From the NCBI GenBank assembly GCA_033065855.1, contig JAVXUO010002114.1:1-64000 (forward strand): a stretch of DNA of 64,000 nt, given 5' to 3'. Of this stretch, positions 44,692 through 55,800 are shown one piece after another. The translations under genes were made by a program, and so were the position numbers. The DNA is from Escallonia rubra (Eukaryota; Streptophyta; Magnoliopsida; Escalloniales; Escalloniaceae). The notes beneath the pieces were generated by a model, which ran no database searches, was not told where the DNA came from, and saw only the letters and a list, made by a program, of their open reading frames with translations. The stretch's first letter is position 1; each line of letters opens with the position of its first letter.

Positions 44692-46021
44692 ATGATAGCA
44701 CCTGTAGAGCAGGACGGAGTAATCAAACCTTGGTACACCAATGTGCAAAATCTTATCGAAGACGAAAAATACCCTGACGAATGTTTAAAAAAGGACCGAA
44801 TAGCTTTAAGAAGGTGCACGCCACAGTTTAACATGTGTGACCGAAGATTGTACAAGAGACATTGTAATGGAAAGCACCTATTGTACGTAACCGAGAGAGA
44901 GAGAGAGAGCAACCAGATCATGGAGGATATACATTCAGAATAGTGTGGACCGCACATGAACGGTCGAATGCTAGCAAAGAAAATTCTCGAACAGGTATAA
45001 TATTAGAGTACAACGAAGCAAGATTGTGTCGAGCAATTAAAAGGATGTCAGAAGTGTCAAGCGTATGCCAACCTACAGCATTTCCCGCCCCAAGAGTTAT
45101 ATAATATGATGTCAGTTTGGGGAATATATGTGATAGGAAAGATTAGTCTCAAAGCCTCTAACAGACATAAACTCATATTAGTAGCTAGCCATAGATTACT
45201 TCATGAAGTGGGCAAAAGCCGTTTTGTATTCCGTGCTTAAAACAGACATAAATTCATATTAGTAGTCATAGATTACTTCATGAAGTAGGCATAAGCCACT
45301 TTGTATGCCCAGTTTATTCGGACGAAGATCATTTGTCGATGTGGAGTACCCCAAGAGTTGATATCAGACAACTGCTTACATTTCGAGGGAGAAGTCAAGG
45401 ACTCAGCCGAGGAGTACGATATTATTCGACATCGTTCGTCTCCATACCGTTCACACACCAATGGGGCTTTAGAGGCCACTAACAAGAATATCAAGAGCAT
45501 GTTGAGTAAAATGATGGATTTCTGTAAGAGTTGGCCAGATAAACTCCCCTATGCTCTCTAGGACTATAGAAAATCAGTGAGAACATCAACTGAAGCTACC
45601 TTATATTTGCTAGTCTATGGCTTGGAGGTCATACTCCCTATAGAATTGGAAGTTAATTCTCTAATGGTATTGTTGGAAAACCAAATAGCCGAAGAAGATT
45701 GGGTGAGACACAGATTCAAAGAATTAACCCTTGCAGATGAGGAAAGATTAAAAGCCCTATACTACATTCAAGGTTACCAGAAGTGGATTGCCCGAGCCTT
45801 TGACAAGCGAGTGAAGGGACATAATTTGAAAGAAGGAGATTTGGTATTAAAGGAGAACATTAGACAAACCTAGAAGTCGCAAGGAAAATTCGAACCCAAC
45901 TGTTTAAGTCCCTATATGATCAAGCAAATCATGAATGAGGGTTTAGTGTTGCTAGTCGATTTAGATGGAATCGAGTTGTCACAGTTAGTCAATCTAGACC
46001 GACTAAAGGAATATCATGCTT
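44692..46021 (+). pseudogene. Integrase of gypsy-2
   Basis: A zinc-binding region near 45040-45075 (QLKGCQKCQAYANL), core segments CGVPQELISDNCLHFEGEV and RSSPYRSHTNGALEATNKNI, and the C-terminal YGLEVILPIELEV. A degenerate end LVNLDRLKEYHA is followed by a stop at about 46021. Several stops interrupt it. Confidence 0.88.
45163..45303. repeat. Short tandem duplication in the integrase core of gypsy-2
   Basis: AACAGACATAAACTCATATT and the following 60 bases, with GATTACTTCATGAAGT, occur twice in a row (about 45163-45239 and 45240-45303). In integrase terms the segment with the first catalytic Asp (VIDYFMKW-like) is duplicated. Confidence 0.85.
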
Positions 46022-46383
46022 GAGCAAAATTTGTAATTGAACAACGAATAACCTGATTCTCCTTAAGAATATCATTACAGTATACACATTTTAATGTAAC
46101 GTATAGATGAAGGTACGTAGGCAGCCCGTAAAGTCACCTTGGGTGCGGTTAAATTTTAATAAAAGTCTTTTATCCAGTCGCTAAGATATAGAATACATTA
46201 CTGAGAAAAACGCCTACTAGGACGAAAACCCTGTAAAGGACAGCCTAGGCAAAAGTTAGGGCAAAGAAAAATGAAAATAAAAAATACTATGAAAAGAAAA
46301 AATACCTGCTAGGACGAAAACCCTGCAAAGGGCAGCCTAGTCAAAAGTTAGGGCAAAAGAAAATTTTGGGTCATATCAGCAAC
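46022..46383 (+). repeat. Post-pol spacer of gypsy-2 with a 95-bp direct repeat
   Basis: GGTACGTAGGCAGCCCG near 46110 is a phrase common after pol in Tat-type elements. From 46205 to 46370 a unit of about 95 bases (CTAGGACGAAAACCCTG, CAGCCTAG, CAAAAGTTAGGGCAAA) occurs twice. Confidence 0.7.
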
Positions 46384-48107
46384 CTATGGGAAATCTATTA
46401 GCATGTGTTTCTTCTTCTTTGAAGCCGGAGTGTTTTCCTCATTCAGACATATGATTGACTTCCATGTTTCCATGCTTTTATTGTAAGTCAACCTCTGAGA
46501 TACCAGAATAACATCCTCCGACTCCTCTACCTCAAAAGCCAATTTTTTATCCACCCTATCTTTACCTTTATCATGCCTACGATCAAACTGACCCTCGAGA
46601 TAAGTATCCATGCCCGCCTCCCGGTCCTAAGCATCTTTGATAAACGGTGACTTCTTCTATGGTTTCTCCTTGGGCAACAAAGAAGGGTGTCTTCGGTGCT
46701 CATCCATATGCAGAGACCGTATTGGGTTCCCGCCCGCATTGAACTTCTCTTCTAGCATTTATGCATCGATCAAAATTGCATGATCCAAACAACACAGATT
46801 TCTTCCTCAACTTGAGGATGACGTATGCACAGTACTCTGAAAAGATTTGCTAGAATTAGGCGCCTCCAGCCCTAATCCAGTAGCAGCACGAGCTTCTTTC
46901 TTGGCTTGCTCCAGGGATCTTATCTCGCAAGCACTCGAGAAATCCCAGTTCAGCTTGGCTCTCATCCGGCCCTCTAAAGCTAGCATATTTTTCGAACAAG
47001 GGTCCAAAGCCAACGGATATAAGCTTCAAACAACAAGGGAACAACAGATCTATACCAGTGAAAAATGATCTAACTTATATAGAACTATGGGTATAAGGCA
47101 GAGACCCCCAACCTCACAAAACAGCCTCAATTATGGAAGGGTTAAGGTCTTTCACCTCAATTCAGGACCACCTGCTCAGAACCAAACTGCCTCAAGATCC
47201 GGTAAGCAAAGTAGAATGATGTAGAACACCATCCCAGAACACAAACACAGTGATATTCAGCAGCTCTCAAAGTAGGTCCGTGAGTTCTCCATCATTTACA
47301 GTACCAGCGGATATCTTTGGACTCCCGCATACAGAAGAATCTAGTCCAATCAGCTACTCCAGACCGACCCTCAAAAAGCAAACACGAGAATGGAAAGAAC
47401 TGCGGTTATACCCTACCACATCAGGTTTGGTTATCAGACTATATGATCTAGTAAACAGAAGCAAGGAGCTACCCCCAAAATACACACTCAGGTCCTTATG
47501 AACATCAGTAATGCCATAAAGGGTTTCAGCTACCACTAAGGGGATCAAAGTTTTACCTTTTGTGGACACCTGAATTAATATATCGGTCAGCCTCACATCA
47601 TCAACGCCGGGGCCAAAAAAGGTGAGATACTTGGCCACCAGGCATAATGCCAAAGCAGCTACCCGACCAAATGCATACCACTGATCACGATCATTCGATT
47701 TAGCAGAAAAATATTCTATCAGGGGAGACAGCAGAATACCTTTACCCTGGATGAAAGCCCTAGCCTTTTCCTTCTTGACCTTCAGCAAAGTATTGAGGGC
47801 CTTAGCATAACCATCTTAGATGACCAGAACAGCAATAGGAAGATTAACCAGGATGTCCACCAAAGCAAAAAAATTCTTCGTAGACAGGGCAGAGTTCATC
47901 CAAACCAAAACGAAAGACGTGATAATCAACATCCTAGAATCTGCAAGCAGCGCAAAGAATGTCTTCATGAAAATCCACACTCCTCATGCTCATCACGGAT
48001 TTCAGGTTGAATCGCCCATCAAGGTGGATCAATTCGATCTTGTTGAAGGAATCGACAAAGGCACGGAATTGGAATTCAAAGATTGTGGGATCGTCCTCGA
48101 AAGCCAT
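46384..48107 (-). pseudogene. Antisense reading frame of gypsy-2 (plant-mobile-domain-like, PMD/DUF7745 type)
   Basis: On the strand opposite to gag-pol, a broken frame starts at ATG 48107 (MAFEDDPTIFEFQ). It continues DVDYHVFRFGLDELCPVYEE, then after frame changes IEYFSAKSNDRDQWYAFGRV and ALALCLVAKYLTF (47354-47788), and ends near 46384 in a Lys-rich tail. HVFRFG-ELCP-YEEF and the SNDRDQWYAFGRV block are typical of the plant mobile domain/DUF7745 family. Extra antisense frames between pol and the 3' LTR are described for Tat-lineage elements such as Retand. At least three stops or frameshifts disable this copy. Family assignment is from motif recognition only. Confidence 0.7.
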
Positions 48108-48179
48108 TGGAAATTATTTGAAGAGAATGAGAGTCGAATGTCGTTTTGAAGGGATAAATCCTAAATATATAGTGAGAGA

Positions 48180-48520
48180 GCAGAGATAAGAGTCAAAAAT
48201 TTATAAAATCGGAATTTTTTATCGGACAAACCAGACGGTTTTCAAATATACTCGTCTGTTTTCCCATCTGATTTGAATATTTGCATGTCCATCTCTCTGA
48301 TCAACCATCCAATTTTCTCAAGAAATTTTAATTCTCTTCTGATCAACCGGCCGATTTTACCAAAAAAAAATCGATTTTGTCTCTAATCAACCGTCCGATT
48401 TCACCATAAAAATGGAGTTGGGCTCTGACCAACCGGCCGATTTTTCTTGAAAAGTTAATTTGGCTACTGACTAACTGGCTAGTTAGTCAATTTCTGTGAA
48501 AAATAATAGGGTTTGCCTAC
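48180..48520. repeat. Degenerate tandem repeat, GACCAACCGGCCGATTT type
   Basis: Five irregular copies of TGATCAACCGGCCGATTTT spaced about 50 to 60 bases apart. The core is shared with 37192-37960. This may be part of the 3' LTR or the 3' untranslated region of gypsy-2. Confidence 0.65.
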
Positions 48521-49552
48521 TTTCAGGCCAAACCTTATACCTGTCAACAACTCAACTCAATGTCAAAATTTTCAACCAGTTCTACCCCATCATCCTTTCT
48601 TTTCTTTGCATGTGTGTGAGTAAATATATAGATTACACATTAACTTAGGAATTACCTTTAGTGAGACAGTCATTGGCTGAGCCTCAAAGGACGATGCAAC
48701 AGTTGATAATCAACAAGGGAAATGACAGGGGAAAAGGTTCCTGCTCTAGGCCAGACAGGCAAAACAGGAAACAAGACCAACCATAGAGACTACCATCAGT
48801 TTACAATTGGAAATCTTTATCGCAAGTTACTTAAGATCCTTCGGCCAATGGAGGATTTTAGGTCTGGGATCTTGAATATGGTTTCCTTCATTTCTGCCAA
48901 TTGATCATCAATGGCGCCAAAATGATCCGAGAATTAAGCCTCGATAAGGCTAGCATGCTCATCCAGTTATTTTTTATTGATATTAAATGCATAGCCCATC
49001 TAGGTTAAACTACAATTATAGATTTCATGGTGAAAATTTTAGTTGGTATGCATTGGTATTGGCTCTAGATACCAATTGTGATGGACCCGTAGCTCAAGGA
49101 TACTTTTTAGGAACTTTTAGTGATTTTTCAGGAATTAACACAACCAAAATGTCAAAGGAAAGGCAAATTTTTCATTACCAGCTCGTGCAAGTATAACCTT
49201 CACATATATGGAGATTACAACTATTTGCCTTACTACAAGGAATAGAAATTGAAAGAAATGAAAAAGGATTTAAAAGAAATAGAAGATTAACTAATTTTAT
49301 CAAATTAAAGACAGATTGGAATTGTTAATGGCTCCATAATTTATGCCATTAAAGCATCCACGTCAGCAAATCTGATAGCGCGTGAAGAACCCGCCACATT
49401 AAAGCTTTCCCGTCAGCATAATCCAGGCATCCACTTCAATTTTTATTCTCTTATATTTTCTTATTCCACGTACTCCTCTCTTTGCCTTAGCCATTTTTCT
49501 CCATTCAATTCTTCAACACCAATTACGGACCCTCTCTTTTGAGGTTGATCGG
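48521..49552. other. Unassigned stretch between gypsy-2 and solo LTR 2
   Basis: No gene is supported. A 3' LTR for gypsy-2 is expected in this area, but I could not find TG/CA ends or a match to the LTR-like segment at 28808. ATCGG at 49548-49552 is the left target copy of solo LTR 2. Confidence 0.4.
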
Positions 49553-51889
49553 TGATGCCAAGGAAAGTGGGTTCGTACTTACATGAAGGTGCCACAAAGG
49601 CTGCAGTTTGAGTCAACTTCCAGATGTACAAAGTGAGAGACAGTGAGGGTGGAGTAAAGGTAGAGAGCAAGGCTTCCCAGACAGGCCATGAGGGATGGCA
49701 GTGTTGTGGAGACAATGCTGAGACGAACAGGGCCGGCAATCGACAATCCAAGTCAAGGTCCGAGTCAGGGTCCAATGTTATGTCCAAGATTATGTCCAAT
49801 TGTGTTTCTCTCTCTAGAATCCAAGAGCTCTCAAGTTCTAGAGTGAGAAAGTGATTTTGTGAAAATGAGCAAAAATCCTTGAATAAGTCATAAAGTCCAC
49901 TATTTATAAGAAACAGTGTGCTTGTGTCATAAAATGCCACATGTCGTCCCCTGGGAGTGACACGTCACCAGGGGATCCAAAAATACTGGTTCTACGTTGG
50001 ACTGTTGGTTCCCAAATTTGTGCTGCCTACCCCACATAGCGTCGCTCTACCTGTATGAGAAGACTAACCACACCGCGACAGAATGATCAGAGTAAGCCCG
50101 TTGCCCCAGCCACCGGTCCAAGCCCTTACTGAATCCCACAAAGGTGCGTCAAGAGACGCGTAGAGAACCTGACAGCGGTGAGGGGAGGCCCCTGTGACCA
50201 ACTGCCAAGCAGACTAGGCGCGATGCCCTCCAAAGACCTGCTCCCATCCCGGAGTGACCCAGGGGTCATCATCCTGGGGGCGTCGATGATCACCGGTAAC
50301 GTGAGTGGACATGGTCGCAGCTCAGTGCCTAGTGTCATGCAAGTCACCCCAGGCGGCGATAGCTTTGTGGTAACGAGCCTATCCCGCTGCGAAGGGTCCT
50401 CGCGCCAGAGTACTACGAGCGGAGCCCCTCAGAATGCTGCACACTTCAGAGAGTGGGTCGAAGCATGTTCCACGTCCATGGCGGGGGCGCATGGTGTGGT
50501 GAATGAGTGTGGTGCCCGGAGGCATGTAACATGATTGTGGCACATGGGCGCGAACATTGATTGTGGGGCATGGGCGCGGTGCCTACAGCACGAGACATGA
50601 TTGTGGCGTATGGGCGCGGTGCCTACAGCATGAGACATGATTGTGGCGCATGGGCGCGGTGCCTACAGCACGAGACATTGATTGTAGCGCATGGACGCGG
50701 TGCCTACAGCACGAGACATTGATTGTGGCGCATGGGCGCGGCGACGACCATCGCGAGAACAATACCTGGTATAGGGGCACATGTTATGGAAGTGGCGCAC
50801 GGGCGCGGCGACAACCGTCGCGAGACAATATCTGGTGCCGAGGGCACATATTATGGAAGTGGCGCATGGGCGCGGCGACGACTGTCGCTGAGACTGCGCA
50901 CGGGCAGGCGTCGAGTGTCCCAGAGACGGGGCGCGAGCCAAGTGTGCATGTTATATAATAATGATGAATGCGATCTCCGGTAGCGCCGAAGTTGGGAGTG
51001 ATGGTACGCGTCCGTCGGCAATGGGTCACTTGGGGGTAGCACGCAACTTTGGGCGACAGGCATCGCAATGGCGACACGCGCGGCCGTGGGTGATGGACAC
51101 CATGAGGTTGGTGTGCAAGCACTGGTGGGCATCACCAAGACGCAAGACCCCGTGAAGAAATGTGTGTTTAGAAGGGGAGGCCGAAGGCCAAACTTTGGGG
51201 GAAGGCCAAGGCCAACCCCCTTGGGGAGACCGAGGCCGACCCCCTTGGGGAGGCTGAGGCCGACCCTAGGGGGTGGCCAAGGCCAAGGCCACTTCCCCCT
51301 TTTTGGTAAGTTCTGGGCACGCCGATGGTTGGTGTTTTGGTGGACAACGAGGAGTTGGGTAGTCGAGGTGCGATGAGCGTGTTATCGTGAATCGTGCCAA
51401 CGTAATAAACAAGGCACCAAAATCACATACGAAGCGCACGTAGCGAAGAACGCGCGAAAATGGGCATCGCGAGGGGAGTGGGTGACTTGGGGAAAGCCTA
51501 AGGCCTAACCCTGGGGGGAAGGCCAAGGCCAACCCCCTGGGGGAGGTCGAGGCCAACCCCATGGGGGAGGCTGAGGCCGAGGCCGACCCCATGAGGTTGG
51601 CCAAGGCTAAACCCCTTGTCCCCGAGTGCGCCATCGACCGATATTTTTGGGTGAAACAGTGTTGGGTGGTCACAGCGTGACGAGTGTGCTTCCGTGAGTC
51701 ACGCTAATGTAAAATAATTGGCGCCAAGGTCGCGCACGAGGCATACGGAGCGAAGAATGCACGTGCCTTGGACATGCGCGTTTTGATCGGTTCAATGCGT
51801 TGAAATATTGACCGTTGACCGTGTCAAAGTGTCACGCAAAATAAAACCCCTAATGGGCCCTTGGGTGCAACCAAAATGGGTTGAGAACA
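49553..51889 (-). mobile_element. Solo LTR 2, same family as solo LTR 1
   Basis: On the minus strand it begins TGTTCTCAACCCAT and ends CCTTGGCATCA. Flanks ATCGG (49548-49552) and ATCTG (51890-51894) differ at one base, consistent with an older 5-bp duplication. At 2337 bp it is about 480 bp longer than solo LTR 1, largely through more copies of GC-rich minisatellites. Confidence 0.83.
50540..50890. repeat. Minisatellites in solo LTR 2
   Basis: A 40-base unit (GGTGCCTACAGCACGAGACA plus TGATTGTGGCGCATGGGCGC) is repeated about five times. It is followed by two to three copies of a unit of about 66 bases with GGCGCGGCGACGACCATCGC and ATTATGGAAGTGGCGCA. A further GC-rich array of GGCCGACCCCCTTGGGGAG type lies at 51180-51310 and 51490-51620. 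Confidence 0.88.
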
Positions 51890-52833
51890 ATCTGTTTGCT
51901 CCCAACTTCCCAATTTAATTCTGAGGGGCTACTTGGGTTGGTCCTTGACAAATACAACAAGAAGACGACAAAGAGAGAGAAAATAATAAAGCAATCACGT
52001 TTGATAGAGTGAAGGTAAGGATGGAAAATCAAGTAAAATGACCAAACTCTAAAAATATGTGCAAGTCAAACTTGGATAACCTTTTTTTTTTTTCTCTTTT
52101 TGGGACGGAATATTATTTAATATAAATTGCAATAAACCCCTCGTCGCCGTTCCAGTCAGCTCCCTAGGATTTAATTCGTCACTTAATCCCCTGACCTTAA
52201 ACGGTCCAACTGAACCCAAAGTCAACTTTCTGTTAACCGAAAGTAGAAAACTGTTTGTGTACAAATCACCTTACTTGTTAGAAGGGTAAACCTGTCAAAA
52301 CAAAAATAAAAGGAAAAAAGAAAGCAAATGTATGGAACAGATGATTCAGAACAACAGCGGTGATGGACAACGACGACCACCCAAACCCACATCAACCGGC
52401 ACCTGCTATGGACTACTACAACCGTCACCATTGCCATGACCGCCAACAACCAACTTCTAAAACCGTCGCCATTACCGAAGATCTAAAATGGGAAATAGTA
52501 AAACAAACTAGGATTAAAATGAGGTAGCTGAAACTGCAGGAAGAAAAAAAAAAGTATCTAAAGAAGATGACTACGGGTTTTTATGAAATCAAACATAAAA
52601 TTCCAAGACAAAAAAACTCAAAAGCCCAAGGGGCTTCAACGTGCTTGCAGCGTTGCTGGAGAACCTGAATCGCCGAGACATTATAAGTCCCAAAAATGCC
52701 TTCAGTATGTCTCATGGTTGCCGATCAATGGTTAAAAGGTCACAAAACTGTGCATGTTCCAAAGACTCCGCGACCTGGCATACATCCTTCAGGAAGTAAT
52801 CTCTTTAGTTCTAAACCTGAACATCCGAGTTAA
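51890..52833. other. Intergenic stretch and 3' UTR side of PAP8
   Basis: No supported gene. The part from about 52600 to 52833 directly follows the PAP8 stop codon on the minus strand and should contain its 3' UTR. The poly-T run at 52081-52098 marks a possible retroposed or low-complexity tail. Confidence 0.4.
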
Positions 52834-55800
52834 CTAGAACCAATTTGAAACGCTGAAGTCCCGCAGCTTGCTAAGGTGTCTCTCCATGTCCTGTCTAGTA
52901 TTGTTCCACTCTTCCTTCTCTATTACAGTGGTGGCGTCATCTCTGTCAGCCTGAAAAATAAAGAATATACCACTTAATCAGCCAATGCACGATAGACAGA
53001 ACACTTTTAAGACTAATTCGGATTAGAACTATCACCGAAGGAATTATTCTGAAGGAGTTCCCATTGTCACGAACAACAAGCAAGTCATTCTTTCTATCCC
53101 TGTTTCTTCCTTCTGGAACTGTCACCTAATTAGAGAATAACAATTTCATAAACAAAATAAGAGAATGTCAGAAAATAAAGGCATAGCCCAATATGATAAA
53201 TTATAGACAAAAAAGAGCTTTTTCCTCTTTGATCATAACACCACCATATCATGGTTCCAAGTGCATGGCAGAAACAACATCCATCAAAAATAATTTGCTT
53301 AGAAGAAGCTCATGTTGCTTGTGACTTCATGCATGCAAAATAGTTGAGATTGTCGCAGAAATTTAATAATACTCTGAAATCGAAGGAAATCAGAAGTACA
53401 GGAAACAACTAACATTTACAAAAGTAACGGGAACTGAAGTTTAGGGGTGAGAGTTATGAATGATATTGGCAAATTCAGATAGCCATACTTTTTAAAGGAA
53501 TGGGAATGGTACTATACGAAAGAACTATTGCGAGTCATTAGGCAAATATCACATACATTCTTACCATCACTAGCTTTTATGGCCAAGAGCTTCAACAAGG
53601 TTCAAAGTGACTGCTGATATGAGGACGATGGCTGAGATAGGGGCGTATAACTGCAAATTAGTTGCATTGAGAGCTTGGAAAAGTACTGTGTCACTCGTGA
53701 TCTTTGTCATCAGCATTGAAGGGGCTGCTGCTGTTAAATGGAACAATTCTAAAGATGAAGTATTCTGGTTTCGAGTGCTTTTCTTGATAAGATCTTGAAA
53801 AATGTAGAGCGGGGTAGAAGGGAACACAGTTTATGCAACTGATTCAAGTGTGTTAGACTTAGTTGAGGGACTCTTCTATACTAGTAACTCTCCCACCCCA
53901 AAACCTCGCTCCCAATCTCGCACCCGCTCCCACTCAAACGCATTATAGTGGCGAAGCTCCTGCTCCGGAACCTTGCACCAACTCCCTCTCCCACCCACAC
54001 TCCATGCAACTATTTAGATCCTTTTCTATTTACTCCATCATTAGTCCTCCATACAAAAGGTAGGCCATTTCTGGACGCAGTGCAGCCTCTGTAGAATGGC
54101 TATGTTTTACTGGACTTTGTTAAAGGTCTGTAACTGGTAGGGTGAAGGGTCTGCTCTATGAGGAAATCAAGAGTTATGGACAATTTGGGTTTTCTTTGAG
54201 AAAGTAATCTTATCTGCATATTTTTATTGCTAGTATTTGCAAAGATCACCTAGGACTCTGATCTTTCAAGGTTCAAATTGGCTGGACAGCCCCTTGACAG
54301 CATCAGCAAATTCAGCAGTTACACACCCTTTATTGTCTGTGAAAATTAATTCACGCATACCCACCTACCAGGCAGGGGCGGACACCAGGCCATATTTTGA
54401 CAGGGCCAATGTTAAATTTAGGAAAGGCAAGTATATTTGGACAAAACAGCGATTCCTTTCTTAATAATATCATAAATAAAACAATAACGAACCATTCCTT
54501 TACATGCATCAATTATTTTTTCACTATAGTACAAATAGAGAGAATGCATAAGAAAGATAAAAACCAAAACCTTTATGAGCATTAAGCAAAAGCACAAAAG
54601 CATTTATAATATAATCAATTTTTATAATCATTTTTTCATTGTTTTTGAATGGCGAAGAAAAGTTTCAAAAGAACTAGATATACATTTGAAATGGATGAAG
54701 CAACTCTCAAACAGATCAATGAAGACTAAACGGATGAAACATTTGACTGCATTTACTGGTGGGCCAAAACTCCAATATAATCTGGTCTCGGTTTTTGAGA
54801 GGGCCAGTTACATTTAGCTTATTGACTTCTATAGCAAATATGTAGAAATGATTTTGTAGGCCAATATAACAAGTGGATCTTTGGAAAGTATGGCAGGGGC
54901 TTGCGCTCATAATAACAAGGGGCTCTGAGAATACTGATAACATTTGAAGAGCCTTTAATGACCTTTGATGCGTGAGATAAGTATTTTAACGTTCCTTACC
55001 ACAACTTTTGCTCGGGTTATTGACTTTGTTTTGGAATCAATAACATAAATCTCCTCAAAGTCTAGCACAAACTCCAAATCGCCCAACCGTCGGTTCCTAT
55101 AGTGCTTCGTCAAGAAAACCTACAAGAAGAACAGTGTACTTACAGTCATCCTGAAGTACGAAAATTTGACATTTAATAATAACAAGCAATTTATGTCCAA
55201 ATCAGTTAAAAAAGATGTTTGTGTGAGCATTGAGAAAAACCTTTAAGGTTCTAAATACACTTGATGGAATGCTAAATCAAATGGAAATGTAAGTCCAAGC
55301 TACTAGAATTGTTTAAATAAGCAATCTTACAAGACCTATGTCAGGCTGGAACTTTAGATGGCATCTAATGCCAATGACCACTATCACTCACACCGACAAC
55401 CCAAACACTTTTTAATCTCCGGCATATCTAACACGACATCTTTGGGAAAAAGCGACTAAGAGTGAGCACCGGTTATGACAGGAATGATGGTGGCAGGAAA
55501 AGAAAAACATCCCTTCCACACTTCAATTCAGCTTTGGAGACTGCAAGAACATATCTACAGATTTGGTCAATGCAAAACCCCGTCCTAAGTTGATTTGTGT
55601 GCTCATCGTGTTTCAACAGTAGGTAACTGAACAACTTGTTTTCTCCGATAGGTGCTGGGAGGCAATAGCTTGGAATACGCAATGCTCATTTCTTTCTAAG
55701 TTGACTTGCCTACTGATCGTTAGTTAAACAAAGTTAATAGGTGTTCCTAATACAAGGTAAACAATCCAGTTTTTCCCGCCATTACTGCTCACGTGCAAAG

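Noticed and set aside
48521-49552. 3' LTR of gypsy-2
   Set aside because: Expected here, but no TG/CA-bounded match to 28808-29470 and no target duplication could be found by eye.
50429-51673. Open frames in solo LTR 2
   Set aside because: Same reason as for solo LTR 1: repeat translations without conserved reading frame.
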